From positions 2,549,501 to 2,613,500 of the forward strand of contig NZ_CP150166.1 in the NCBI RefSeq assembly GCF_037963765.1: 64,000 nt of DNA. The letters run 5' to 3'. This DNA comes from Sporosarcina sp. FSL W8-0480. GTDB lineage: Bacteria; Bacillota; Bacilli; Bacillales_A; Planococcaceae. The notes beneath the pieces are model-generated. The model was not told where the DNA came from. It made no database searches and saw nothing but the letters and a program-made list of their open reading frames with translations. Shown in pieces: positions 17,189-25,635 of the stretch (positions are counted from its first letter, which is position 1; every line of letters begins with the position of its first letter). The position numbers and the translations under genes are program-made.

Positions 17189-18886
17189 ATGTTGAAATTT
17201 GAAGAGTATCAGTACACAAGACCGGACATGGAAAGCATCAAAAGTGAATTCAACGAATTGCTTGAACAATTCCGTTCCGCAAATTCATTTGAGGAACAGA
17301 ACGAAGTTATCGCAAAGCTGAATGCCATCGGAAGTAATTATTCCACACATGCCAACTTGGCTTATATCCGCTCGTCCATCAACACGAATGACGAGTTCTA
17401 TCAACAAGAGCGAGAATTCTTTGATGAAATCGGACCTGAATTCCAGGAGCTTGGGACAGCCTTCTACAAGGAATTGGTCGTAACTCCTTTCCGCAATCAG
17501 CTTGAAGAAAAATGGGGCTCACAATTATTTGCCTTGGCAGATAATGCAATTAAATCCTTCTCGCCAGAAGTCCTTCCATTGCTTCAAAAAGAAAATAAGT
17601 TAACGACTGAATACGCAAAACTCGTTGCTTCCGCTCAAATCGAATTCGATGGGAAAACATTAACCCTTGCACAAATGGGACCTTATGCGGAATCTACAGA
17701 TCGAGATGTACGAAAAGCAGCCATGACGGCGTCCTACTCGTTCTACGCGGAAAACGGCGAAGCGTTCGACCGTATTTATGACGACCTTGTCAAAGTCAGA
17801 CATGAAATCGCAACGAAGCTTGGATTTGCTAACTTTGTAGAGTTAGGCTATGCACGTATGAACAGAATTGGTTATAATGCCGAAATGGTAAAGAACTTCC
17901 GTGACCAAGTCCGCGATCATATTGTGCCGCTTGCAACGAAGTTGTACAAGCGCCAAGCGGACCGCATCGGTGTAGACGAATTAAAGTTCTATGATCAATC
18001 CCTTAACTTCCTAAGCGGAAATGCTACACCGAAGGGCTCACCAGATTGGATCATTGAAAACGGTAAAAAGATGTATTCTGAGCTTTCAACGGAAACAAAT
18101 GAATTCTTCACGTATATGACGGACAAGCACCTTCTTGACCTTGAAGCAAAGAAAGGGAAAGAGACAGGCGGATATTGCACATTCATCGATGACTATGATT
18201 CGCCATTCATCTTTTCGAACTTCAACGGTACATCCGGTGACATCGATGTCCTGACACACGAAGCGGGCCACGCTTTCCAAGTATATTGCAGCCGAAACAT
18301 CGGAATTCCAGAATATGTTTGGCCAACGCACGAGGGTGCTGAAATCCATTCGATGAGTATGGAGTTCTTCACCTGGCCATGGATGGAGCTATTCTTTGAA
18401 GAAGAAACGGAAAAATACAAGTTCGCACACTTAAGCAGCGGATTGTTATTTTTACCATACGGAGTTGCAGTTGATGAATTCCAGCACATCGTATATGAGA
18501 ACCCAGAAATGACGCCTGCAGAGCGTAAGGCTGCATGGAAAGAAATCGAAAAAACGTATTTGCCAATGCGGGATTATGACGGTAATCCATATCTTGAAGC
18601 AGGTTCGATTTGGCAACGTCAATCTCATATTTATGAAGCGCCATTCTATTATATTGACTATACATTGGCTCAAATATGTGCTTTCCAATTCTGGAAGCGT
18701 TCATTCGAAAATCGGGAAGAAGCTTGGAATGATTACTTGCACCTTTGCAAGTTGGGCGGTTCTAAGAAATTCACGGATCTTGTTGGGGAAGCAAACCTCA
18801 TTTCACCATTTGAAGACGGCTGTGTCGAATCGGTAGTAGGATCTATCGAAGACTGGTTAAACTCGGTTGATGACAAAGCATTATAA
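17189..18886 (+). CDS. M3 family oligoendopeptidase
   Basis: A zinc metallopeptidase (565 residues) of the PepF/M3 group that cleaves short peptides in the cytoplasm. The zinc site HEAGH is at residues 357-361 (DVLTHEAGHAFQVYC), with the third ligand Glu in THEGAEIHSMSMEF. The N-terminal part is helical. GGGGGTAGGAG precedes the ATG. It is a single-gene unit ending in a shared terminator. The physiological substrate is unknown. Confidence 0.92.
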   Translation: MLKFEEYQYTRPDMESIKSEFNELLEQFRSANSFEEQNEVIAKLNAIGSNYSTHANLAYIRSSINTNDEFYQQEREFFDEIGPEFQELGTAFYKELVVTPFRNQLEEKWGSQLFALADNAIKSFSPEVLPLLQKENKLTTEYAKLVASAQIEFDGKTLTLAQMGPYAESTDRDVRKAAMTASYSFYAENGEAFDRIYDDLVKVRHEIATKLGFANFVELGYARMNRIGYNAEMVKNFRDQVRDHIVPLATKLYKRQADRIGVDELKFYDQSLNFLSGNATPKGSPDWIIENGKKMYSELSTETNEFFTYMTDKHLLDLEAKKGKETGGYCTFIDDYDSPFIFSNFNGTSGDIDVLTHEAGHAFQVYCSRNIGIPEYVWPTHEGAEIHSMSMEFFTWPWMELFFEEETEKYKFAHLSSGLLFLPYGVAVDEFQHIVYENPEMTPAERKAAWKEIEKTYLPMRDYDGNPYLEAGSIWQRQSHIYEAPFYYIDYTLAQICAFQFWKRSFENREEAWNDYLHLCKLGGSKKFTDLVGEANLISPFEDGCVESVVGSIEDWLNSVDDKAL

Positions 18887-18891
18887 GATGC

Positions 18892-18925
18892 AAAAAGGGC
18901 TGCCATTTTCCCGGCAGCCCTTTTA
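18892..18925. terminator. bidirectional terminator pepF-type/fhs
   Basis: AAAAGGGCTGCC pairs with GGCAGCCCTTTT across an 8-nt loop, between convergent genes. Confidence 0.92.
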
Positions 18926-18942
18926 AATTCCGTTTTTAATTA

Positions 18943-20622
18943 TTACATTAATCCTACTGCATTTCCTTTTTCATCGATATCCATATGAAGTGCTGCAGGA
19001 GTTTTTGGCAATCCTGGCATTGTCATAATGTCCCCCGTTAGGCAAACAAGGAATCCAGCTCCAAGTTTTGGAATGATTTCACGGATTGTAATCGTAAAGT
19101 CTTCCGGTCTTCCAAGTTTCTTAGGGTCATCTGAAAACGAATATTGTGTTTTAGCCATGCAGACAGGAAGGATATCCCAACCATTTTGTTCAATTTGTAT
19201 CAGATCTTTTCTTGCTTTATCCGTCAAGACGATACCTTTACCGCCATACACCTTTTGCACGATAGTCGTAATTTTTTCAACTACAGACTGTTCGACATTA
19301 TATAGTGGTGCAAAGTCATTTGGTTCATCGATAAGCTCCAACACATGTTTTGCGAGGTCTAATCCACCTTCGCCTCCAAGGCCCCATACGTCCGTCAATG
19401 CGGCACGTACGCCCTTATCCTTACACCAATTCAGGACATAGTCAAGTTCCGCTCTGGAATCAGTGATAAAGCGATTCAATGCTACAACCGGTTGAACTCC
19501 GAAAGCCCTGACTGTTTCCAAGTGTTTTTCCAAGTTCACGATTCCATCCATTACTGCTTGGACATTTTCTGCAGCAAGGTCCGTTTTATTTACCCCGCCA
19601 TGCATTTTCAAAGCACGGATTGTCGTTACAACTACGACTGCATCTGGTGCAAATCCACCTTTACGCGCTTTAATATCCACGAACTTCTCTGCACCTAAAT
19701 CTGATCCGAAGCCAGCCTCCGTCACGACGATATCCGCAAGTTGCCTTGCAGTGTTTGTTGCCATCAACGAGTTGCAGCCATGCGCGATATTCGCGAATGG
19801 GCCACCGTGGATTAAAGCAGGAGTCCCTTCAATTGTTTGTACAAGATTCGGTTTGAAAGCTTCCTTCAACAATAATGTAAGTGCACCTTCAACACCAAGA
19901 TCTCTAACAGTAACTGCTTCTTTCTGATAGGTGTATCCGATCACCATCTGTGATAGACGCTCTTTCAAGTCACTGAGGCTTGTAGCTAAACAGAATACAG
20001 CCATGATTTCTGAAGCTACCGTAATGTCAAATCCGTCTTCTCTTGGAACCCCCTGTGTAGGACCTCCAAGGCCGATTGTAATATGTCTTAACGCACGATC
20101 GTTCATATCAAGTGCACGTTTCCAAGTGATCCTTCTTGGGTCGATACCCAGTGCATTCCCCTGATGAATATGATTATCTATAATTGCACTTAGCGCATTA
20201 TTTGCTGTTGTAATTGCATGAATATCACCGTTGAAATGAAGGTTAATTTCCTCCATTGGCAATACTTGTGCATACCCACCCCCTGCTGCGCCGCCTTTCA
20301 CTCCCATAACTGGACCAAGTGACGGCTCACGCAAAGCAATCATCGACTTCTCACCTAACCTTGACAATGCATCAGCCAAGCCGACAGTTACAGTGGATTT
20401 CCCTTCTCCCGCCGGTGTCGGGCTTGTTGCTGTCACTAAAACCACCTTCCCAAACGATTGGGCAACAGGCAATTTGCTAACATCGATTTTCGCTTTGTAA
20501 CGACCATATGGTTCCACTGCCTCTTCAGGAATACCCGCATTTTCCGCGATTTCCAAAATAGGCTTCATGACTGCCGCGTTTGCAATTGATAGATCTGTCA
20601 ATGGTTTTGCTTTTTCCGTCAA
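18943..20622 (-). CDS. fhs: formate-tetrahydrofolate ligase
   Basis: It forms 10-formyltetrahydrofolate from formate, THF and ATP, supplying one-carbon units. The ATP-binding [14 protein letters not shown] is at about residues 70-83, and the FTHFS signature [21 protein letters not shown] follows. The 559-residue length is normal. The start is TTG with GGGG upstream. It stands alone, convergent with the peptidase gene. Confidence 0.96.
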   Translation of the reverse strand: MTEKAKPLTDLSIANAAVMKPILEIAENAGIPEEAVEPYGRYKAKIDVSKLPVAQSFGKVVLVTATSPTPAGEGKSTVTVGLADALSRLGEKSMIALREPSLGPVMGVKGGAAGGGYAQVLPMEEINLHFNGDIHAITTANNALSAIIDNHIHQGNALGIDPRRITWKRALDMNDRALRHITIGLGGPTQGVPREDGFDITVASEIMAVFCLATSLSDLKERLSQMVIGYTYQKEAVTVRDLGVEGALTLLLKEAFKPNLVQTIEGTPALIHGGPFANIAHGCNSLMATNTARQLADIVVTEAGFGSDLGAEKFVDIKARKGGFAPDAVVVVTTIRALKMHGGVNKTDLAAENVQAVMDGIVNLEKHLETVRAFGVQPVVALNRFITDSRAELDYVLNWCKDKGVRAALTDVWGLGGEGGLDLAKHVLELIDEPNDFAPLYNVEQSVVEKITTIVQKVYGGKGIVLTDKARKDLIQIEQNGWDILPVCMAKTQYSFSDDPKKLGRPEDFTITIREIIPKLGAGFLVCLTGDIMTMPGLPKTPAALHMDIDEKGNAVGLM

Positions 20623-20765
20623 AATAACCCCAACCCTTCCCTTTTACTCTCAGTATAGATTAAATCCCAAACTATGACCCTTAAAAGATTAACTTAATCA
20701 TGACAATTCACAAATTGTCTGCAATTCTATCATACAACATTATCAAAATATTTTCATACATATAA

Positions 20766-20794
20766 TAAAAAACGCAAAGACTATTCTTTGCGCT
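20766..20794 (-). terminator. intrinsic terminator of the phosphoesterase gene
   Basis: Minus strand CGCAAAG / CTTTGCG stem with a 6-nt loop followed by TTTTTT. Confidence 0.85.
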
Positions 20795-20805
20795 TATGAC
20801 TATGA

Positions 20806-21657
20806 TTATTTAGTTGATAGTGACTTTAATGTAACTACTACAATTTCGGGTTGATTGAATACTCGGATTGGAACAATACTATTTCCAAGACCACGGCTAA
20901 TTATTAGATGGGTACCACTTTTTTCGTGGATGCCTGAAGTGAATTCAGGGAACCATCCTTGACCGGGGGCAATTATTCCACCAATTCCCGGGATTCTGAT
21001 CTGTCCCCCATGTGCATGGCCGCTGAAGACAAGATCGATTTTCCTTGACACATAACGATCTAACTCATAAGGACGGTGTGATAATAGCATTTTAAACATA
21101 TCATCCGGGACATTTTCAAAAGCTATATCCAAAGCCGTTTCCACATACTGATCCTCTGTTTGAATACTGGACAGCGGATCATCGATGCCGCCGACGGCAA
21201 TTTTTACTTCGTCACCAATAAGTAAGGACTCATTGGTCAACACATGTACACCTAACTGTTCTAACTGTGTTTTGATAAATTCAACATCATTCGTGGAAAC
21301 TTCATGGTTACCAGTCACATAAAAAAAGGGTGCAACGGATTGTAACTGTGTAATGATTTTCAAACTTTTTTCCAAATCGTATCGATTTCCATCGATAAAA
21401 TCCCCCGTTATAAATATCGCGTTCGGGGATAGTTGTTTCACTTTATCCACAAGCTTTGAGTTGTCTTCGCCGAATTCCGAATCGTGGATATCCGACAATT
21501 GAACAATCCGATAATTATCGAAGTGCGTTGGTAGCCTTAATGACTCTATTTCGTGAAAGGTGACTCCTATCGAGGAATTTTCTTTATAAAGATATAAGCC
21601 AACTAAAAGTATAAGTATTAAAATGATAAGTATTGCTTTTAACTTTCCTCGTATCAC
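20806..21657 (-). CDS. membrane-anchored metallophosphoesterase (YkuE/YaeI-like)
   Basis: A 283-residue calcineurin-like phosphoesterase with an N-terminal anchor (about 7-25). All metal-binding blocks are visible: LSDIHD, ITGDFID, TGNHE, LSHRPYE and SGHAHGGQIRIPG. Related proteins act on UDP-sugar lipids or phospholipids near the membrane; substrate not deducible. It starts at GTG, 6 nt after the XRE gene's stop, and the two are probably co-transcribed. Confidence 0.85.
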   Translation of the reverse strand: MIRGKLKAILIILILILLVGLYLYKENSSIGVTFHEIESLRLPTHFDNYRIVQLSDIHDSEFGEDNSKLVDKVKQLSPNAIFITGDFIDGNRYDLEKSLKIITQLQSVAPFFYVTGNHEVSTNDVEFIKTQLEQLGVHVLTNESLLIGDEVKIAVGGIDDPLSSIQTEDQYVETALDIAFENVPDDMFKMLLSHRPYELDRYVSRKIDLVFSGHAHGGQIRIPGIGGIIAPGQGWFPEFTSGIHEKSGTHLIISRGLGNSIVPIRVFNQPEIVVVTLKSLSTK

Positions 21658-21663
21658 TACTCT

Positions 21664-22158
21664 TTAAATCCAACGCTTCTTAATTTTGGCAAGCTCCAAT
21701 AATTCTAACACATCTTTTTTAGGTAATTCAGTCAAGATTGTAAGTAGTTCACGCTCTGCAAGCCGTCTACCTCTACCGCTACGATAGCGGTCCTTATTCA
21801 TCGCGTCGATTGAACTATATAATTCTGTTAAGTTGCCATCTTGCTCATCTTCAACATTGCCGATACTTAAATTCTCACGTAATCGTTCATAGAGCATATC
21901 GACATTTGAAGAACTATTTGTAGTAAATGCACGAGATGTATTTGGATCCCCTAAAATCAGTTCATCAGTTGAAATATTAAATCTGTCTGAGATTTTCGCA
22001 ATCCAGGCAGCTGAGGGGGCATTCTTTCCTTTCTCCCAATCTTTAATCCTACTTGCTGATGTACCTATTGCCGCGCCAAAGGCCATCATTGATAAGCCTC
22101 TTTGCTCCCTGAGGGCCTTTAGCCTTACTCCAAAGTCTTCTTTACTCCAATCGTTCAC
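21664..22158 (-). CDS. XRE family regulator with C-terminal extension
   Basis: A 164-residue protein. Residues 8-65 are a Cro/CI helix-turn-helix (FGVRLKALREQRGLSMMAFG, IGTSASRIKDWEKGKNAPS). The remainder is a charged helical region with RYRSGRGRRLAERELL, whose role is unknown. GTG start with AGGAGGAGG upstream. It precedes the phosphoesterase gene by 6 nt; whether it regulates it cannot be read from sequence. Confidence 0.82.
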   Translation of the reverse strand: MNDWSKEDFGVRLKALREQRGLSMMAFGAAIGTSASRIKDWEKGKNAPSAAWIAKISDRFNISTDELILGDPNTSRAFTTNSSSNVDMLYERLRENLSIGNVEDEQDGNLTELYSSIDAMNKDRYRSGRGRRLAERELLTILTELPKKDVLELLELAKIKKRWI

Positions 22159-22242
22159 GGTAATGCCTCCTCCTATTTACTTATCTCTATAATATTTTCC
22201 ACAGGTCGCCATGTCAATATTAATTATTTTTCTATTAAATAA

Positions 22243-22728
22243 TTAATAGCCTGTATGTTGCCTCTTATAATTTTCTTCATTCTTCTCTATATAGGCATTA
22301 ATTATTTCCGCATAAGAAAAGCCAAGCTTTGAAGCTATTGAACCATAATGAATCCACAAGTTTTCATAGTTTCCAAGCGTAGGCTCATTGATGAATGACT
22401 GAATCGAGGAAATCGTATGGATAAAGACTTCTGTCAATTCACCATTCACTTCGCCCACTGGCCATTCATCAAGAGTATCGAAACCCTTTTCTATGCCGAG
22501 TGATAAAATAAAATGGATGGAATCGACGTATTCCTCTAAGATCACTGCTCGTTCAGATGGACCTTTTGTACTCCAGAATTTAAAGCATCTTGTCTCATTT
22601 GCTAATTCTGCGAGCTCAACGACAAGGGCAAGCCCTTTTTCTTTAAATACATCTCTTTTAACGTCCTGATTTGTTTGTATGAAAGTATCTAATTCTCTTT
22701 GCATCGTAAATAAGGTTGAAAAGTTCAT
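22243..22728 (-). CDS. dimeric dUTPase (all-alpha NTP pyrophosphatase)
   Basis: A 161-residue all-helical protein of the dUTPase_2/MazG-like fold, which hydrolyses dUTP to dUMP and keeps uracil out of DNA. The magnesium-binding helices carry ELAELANETRCFKFWS and EEYVDSIHFILSLG, giving the ExxE...ExxD pattern. Trimeric dUTPase motifs are absent. The ATG is preceded by GGAGG. It is transcribed alone, divergent from ysdB. Confidence 0.85.
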   Translation of the reverse strand: MNFSTLFTMQRELDTFIQTNQDVKRDVFKEKGLALVVELAELANETRCFKFWSTKGPSERAVILEEYVDSIHFILSLGIEKGFDTLDEWPVGEVNGELTEVFIHTISSIQSFINEPTLGNYENLWIHYGSIASKLGFSYAEIINAYIEKNEENYKRQHTGY

Positions 22729-22754
22729 TTAAATCCTCCAAAATAAAAATATCC

Positions 22755-22780
22755 TGAAACCAAACTGATTCTCATCCGTA
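22755..22780 (+). promoter_or_regulatory. sigma-W promoter of ysdB
   Basis: TGAAAC (22755-22760), exactly 16 bp, then CGTA (22777-22780). This is the sigma-W consensus for cell-envelope stress, 42 bp upstream of the ysdB ATG. Confidence 0.85.
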
Positions 22781-22821
22781 TAGGTATAAGACTATATCTA
22801 TATTTGTGAGGGGATGCTATT

Positions 22822-23205
22822 ATGGCCTTGATAATCCGTTTTGTCATCATCGCATTCATCGTCTATCTATTCTATCGGGGCATTCGATATTTATTCGACC
22901 CTAAACGGAAACTGGACGAGGCGTATGAACAAGAACAATATTATTTTTATGATGATGTTAAAAATGTAAGGAAGAATTTCTTTATCACATATAAAGGTGC
23001 CCTCTTTGAAGGTGAAAAGTATTTAGGGACAACTGAAGATTCCTTTGAAGTCGTTTCGATCTTTGTTTGGGTAAAGGATGAAACGAAGCTACAAGGATTT
23101 TCGAAAGACGACTTCCATTTTTTATCCTCTGAAATCCATTCAAACTATCCGAAAGCTGAAATCAGCTGGAAAAATCCCATTGAAAAGTTAATGAAGGCCC
23201 GTTGA
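22822..23205 (+). CDS. ysdB: sigma-W pathway protein YsdB
   Basis: A 127-residue protein with one N-terminal membrane helix (about 4-22, after a short start) and a soluble domain facing the cytoplasm or outside (YRGIRYLFDPKRKLDEA, FFITYKGALFEGEKYLGTT). Sequence, length and position beside ysdA-rplT-rpmI-infC match YsdB of B. subtilis, a sigma-W regulon member of unknown activity. The upstream sigma-W promoter supports this. Confidence 0.88.
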   Translation: MALIIRFVIIAFIVYLFYRGIRYLFDPKRKLDEAYEQEQYYFYDDVKNVRKNFFITYKGALFEGEKYLGTTEDSFEVVSIFVWVKDETKLQGFSKDDFHFLSSEIHSNYPKAEISWKNPIEKLMKAR

Positions 23206-23223
23206 GTACTGACGGGCTTTTTT
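23195..23223 (+). terminator. intrinsic terminator of ysdB
   Basis: GCCCGT and ACGGGC form the stem, including the stop codon in the loop, followed by six T. Confidence 0.85.
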
Positions 23224-23228
23224 CAATT

Positions 23229-23528
23229 TCATAAATTTCGATTATCCATTCCAAATAGGTCGATACCGAGGCTATACACGATGATGCTTATGTAGATAAT
23301 CGCTAGTACTAAAAATCCGATGCGAAAATTGGTATATCTCGTTTTATGATTGAATACCATCATTCCGATATATGCACCAATTCCCCCACCAAAAATTGCT
23401 AATATCCAAAGATTTTTCTCCGGGATTCTGCTTCTTTTTCTTTTTGCCTGTCTTTTATCATATCCCATTGCTGCAAATGACCATATGGATAGGAATACAA
23501 TCCAACTAATTATCACTGCCTGCATCAT
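23229..23528 (-). CDS. ysdA: DUF1294 membrane protein YsdA
   Basis: A 99-residue protein with three helices and the DUF1294 features YDKRQAKRKRSRIPE and GGGIGAYIGMMVFNHKTRY. Function unknown. Its place between ysdB and rplT matches B. subtilis. GGGG precedes a doublet ATGATG, so the start could be 23528 or 23525. Confidence 0.87.
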   Translation of the reverse strand: MMQAVIISWIVFLSIWSFAAMGYDKRQAKRKRSRIPEKNLWILAIFGGGIGAYIGMMVFNHKTRYTNFRIGFLVLAIIYISIIVYSLGIDLFGMDNRNL

Positions 23529-23611
23529 CTCAACTCCCCTACCCCTATTCTACACTTTATTGAACAGACAAAGGAAGAAGAACTATTTTTTCTTTTATTT
23601 TTATATATGCT

Positions 23612-23648
23612 AAAAAACCTCGCGTCCGGTAATTCGGCGCGAGGTTTT
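23612..23648 (-). terminator. terminator of the infC operon
   Basis: Minus strand CGCGAGG-type stem (CCTCGCG ... CGCGAGG) followed by TTTTTT just after rplT. Confidence 0.85.
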
Positions 23649-23662
23649 AAAATTCAATCAAA

Positions 23663-24022
23663 TTATTTTGCAACTGATTGTTTTGCTGTTTCTGCAAGTT
23701 GTGCAAATGCTTGAGCATCTGTTACTGCAAGGTCAGCAAGCATTTTACGGTTTACTTCGATGCCAGCCAATTTAAGACCGTGCATCATTGTGCTGTATGA
23801 AAGACCATTCATACGTGCAGCCGCGTTGATACGTGTAATCCAAAGTTTGCGGAAATCACGTTTTTTCTGACGGCGGTCACGGTATGCATAGTTAAATGAT
23901 TTCATGACCTGTTGGTTTGCTACTTTATAAAGTCTATGTTTTGATCCAAAATAGCCTTTAGCTAATTTCAATACTCGATTACGGCGCTTGCGCGTCACTG
24001 TTCCACCTTTTACGCGTGGCAT
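23663..24022 (-). CDS. rplT: 50S ribosomal protein L20
   Basis: An early assembly protein of the large subunit that binds 23S rRNA. The 119 residues start [21 protein letters not shown] and carry [10 protein letters not shown], both diagnostic. It is the last gene of infC-rpmI-rplT. In Firmicutes L20 represses its own operon by binding the leader, and a leader of the right kind is present upstream of infC. Confidence 0.98.
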   Translation of the reverse strand: MPRVKGGTVTRKRRNRVLKLAKGYFGSKHRLYKVANQQVMKSFNYAYRDRRQKKRDFRKLWITRINAAARMNGLSYSTMMHGLKLAGIEVNRKMLADLAVTDAQAFAQLAETAKQSVAK

Positions 24023-24071
24023 AGTTCATTACCTCCTGCTATTCCTAAAGAATGTTTTAATGGTTTACAAA

Positions 24072-24272
24072 TTATTTCATGTATGTGATCATTTCACGGA
24101 TGCGTTTGTAGTCGCCTGAAGAAACAAGTGAAGCTTTGCGCAAGTGGCGTTTCGCTTTAGTTGACTTGTTGGCAAAAAGGTGACTTGTGTAAGCACGGCC
24201 GCGTTTAACTTTACCAGTCGCTGTTTTTTTGAAACGTTTCGCGGATCCGCGGTGAGTTTTCATTTTTGGCAT
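24072..24272 (-). CDS. rpmI: 50S ribosomal protein L35
   Basis: A 66-residue basic protein beginning [20 protein letters not shown], the L35 signature. It lies between infC and rplT in the conserved order, with AGGAGG upstream of the ATG. Confidence 0.98.
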   Translation of the reverse strand: MPKMKTHRGSAKRFKKTATGKVKRGRAYTSHLFANKSTKAKRHLRKASLVSSGDYKRIREMITYMK

Positions 24273-24298
24273 GATCTGTTCCTCCTAAATCGTTCGTG

Positions 24299-24817
24299 TT
24301 ACTTTTTTTCGGCAGTCGGGGCAAGTATTAGGAACATGCTCCGGCCTTCCATTTTCGGTTTGACTTCAACCGTTGAAACTTCCTTGCATTCTTCTGCAAA
24401 GCGGTCCAAAACGCGTTGACCGATTTCCTTGTGCGTGATTGCACGACCACGGAAACGGATTGACGCTTTCACTTTGTCCCCTGCTTGCAAGAATTTGATA
24501 CCGTTGCGAAGTTTTGTTTGGAAATCATGTTCGTCAATTGTCGGGCTTAGGCGTACTTCTTTGACGTTGATGATTTTTTGGTTCTTTCTCACTTCACGTT
24601 CTTTCTTTTGTTGCTCAAACTTGAATTTTCCATAGTCCATAACACGGGCTACTGGTGGCTTTGCTGTTGGTGCGACTAGGACAAGGTCCAAATTCGCACG
24701 CGCTGCGATTTCAAGTGCCTCGTTGCGTGATTTGATTCCAAGCTGGTCGCCATTGTGGTCAATAAGGCGAAGCTCGCGGGCACGGATGCCCTCGTTTACG
24801 TACATGTCTTTGCTAAT
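24299..24817 (-). CDS. infC: translation initiation factor IF-3 with AUU start
   Basis: IF-3 binds the 30S subunit and checks the start codon. The body matches the family ([43 protein letters not shown]). A search for ATG alone would begin at 24805, but GGAGGTGG is correctly placed for ATT at 24817, giving (M)SKDMYVNEG, as in B. subtilis. AUU starts let IF-3 repress its own translation, so I annotate ATT. The product is 172 residues. First gene of the operon. Confidence 0.93.
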   Translation of the reverse strand: MSKDMYVNEGIRARELRLIDHNGDQLGIKSRNEALEIAARANLDLVLVAPTAKPPVARVMDYGKFKFEQQKKEREVRKNQKIINVKEVRLSPTIDEHDFQTKLRNGIKFLQAGDKVKASIRFRGRAITHKEIGQRVLDRFAEECKEVSTVEVKPKMEGRSMFLILAPTAEKK

Positions 24818-24819
24818 AG

Positions 24820-25075
24820 TAATCCACCTCCGAATGTTGTCTCACGAATACACGGTTTGGGTATACCGCCCAGTGTTCGACGGTCCCATAGTTCATTCGT
24901 TTAGTAAGAGCCGGACAATAAAAAAAGTAGACAAACATGATGTTTGTCTACCCGCTTATGTGTACGCGCAAATGGATGCGCGGCACGTTCACTGATGTGC
25001 TACCTGTCAACAACGTTATGCGTCGATCAGGTGAGAAGCGGGCAGCTCCTTCTTATACCACAAACTGTATTCATT
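24820..25075 (-). promoter_or_regulatory. L20-type leader of the infC operon
   Basis: About 260 nt of untranslated leader between promoter and infC with several GC-rich helices (GCGCG arms near 24966-24982) and an attenuator. Position and operon match the rplT (L20) leader of Firmicutes, where L20 binding favours termination. I identify it by context and the attenuator, not by a full structural match. Confidence 0.75.
24918..24951 (-). terminator. attenuator in the infC leader
   Basis: Minus strand GTAGACAAACA / TGTTTGTCTAC perfect 11-bp stem with a 3-nt loop, then TTTTTTT, about 100 nt upstream of infC. Confidence 0.88.
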
Positions 25076-25085
25076 AACCTTAATA

Positions 25086-25114
25086 AGTCTATCATCTTAT
25101 TTATTCATTGTCAA
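25086..25114 (-). promoter_or_regulatory. sigma-A promoter of the infC operon
   Basis: Minus strand TTGACA (25114-25109), 17-bp spacer, TAGACT (25091-25086). Confidence 0.8.
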
Positions 25115-25143
25115 CTTTATTTTTAAAATCTGATTAGCAAACA

Positions 25144-25379
25144 GTTGATTTCCGCTACAGGCGGACGCTTTCCGTGGGGCGCGGGTGAGCCAATCGAACC
25201 ACGAAGAGTTCGATTTGCCGTATTTCTGCGCCTTTTGCAGAAATTAAGGCATCCCATCCCAGGTGCTCGTAACGCTGCGCTTTTACTCGCAAAAGCCGTT
25301 CTTCGTAACGGCTTTCACTGCGGGGTCTCACCAATCGCGCTTAATCCCACAGGAGTCGCCGCCTTTCGCTTCAATCAAC
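25144..25379. repeat. GC-rich imperfect palindrome, copy B (expanded)
   Basis: Termini GTTGATTTCCGCT and AGCGAAAG-type/AATCAAC are intact and the outer stems match copy D (GTGGG/CCCAC, GCGCGGGTGAG with CTCACC). The apex carries about 107 extra bases that themselves contain inverted repeats: AATCGAAC/GTTCGATT, ATTTCTGC/GCAGAAAT and CCGTT/AACGG. Confidence 0.88.
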
Positions 25380-25428
25380 GGAAAGTATTAATACTTATTA
25401 TCTCTTCTTTAGAAAAACCTCTTTAAAA

Positions 25429-25550
25429 ACGCATAAATCGATTGAAAAGCTTATAAATCGTTGTAGATACGCATAAGTTGGTGACTAGTTACGCATAAAT
25501 CGTTTTAAAAGCTCATAAATGCCTGCAAATACGCATAAATGCTACTTTGA
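25429..25550. repeat. 19/21-bp tandem array, six units
   Basis: Units begin ACGCATAAAT or AGCTCATAAAT (one AGCTTATAAAT) and are 19, 21, 22, 19, 21 and 20 bp long. The words alternate with unit length. It lies 49 bp from palindrome copy B and is A/T-rich between the joints. No reading frame. Confidence 0.75.
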
Positions 25551-25635
25551 TAGTTATTTTTAAGTGCCTTTATTTGTTTAAGAGCATTTGGCGCGAAATT
25601 AGTTGCTGATTTACTTTTTTATTCCCGCGTTCATT
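25551..25635. other. gap downstream of thrS
   Basis: AT-rich sequence after the array and before the thrS stop. I see no convincing intrinsic terminator for thrS here. Confidence 0.4.

Noticed and set aside
25145-25426. A plus-strand frame of 93 codons
   Set aside because: It runs through palindrome copy B, has no ribosome site, and its composition follows the hairpin arms.
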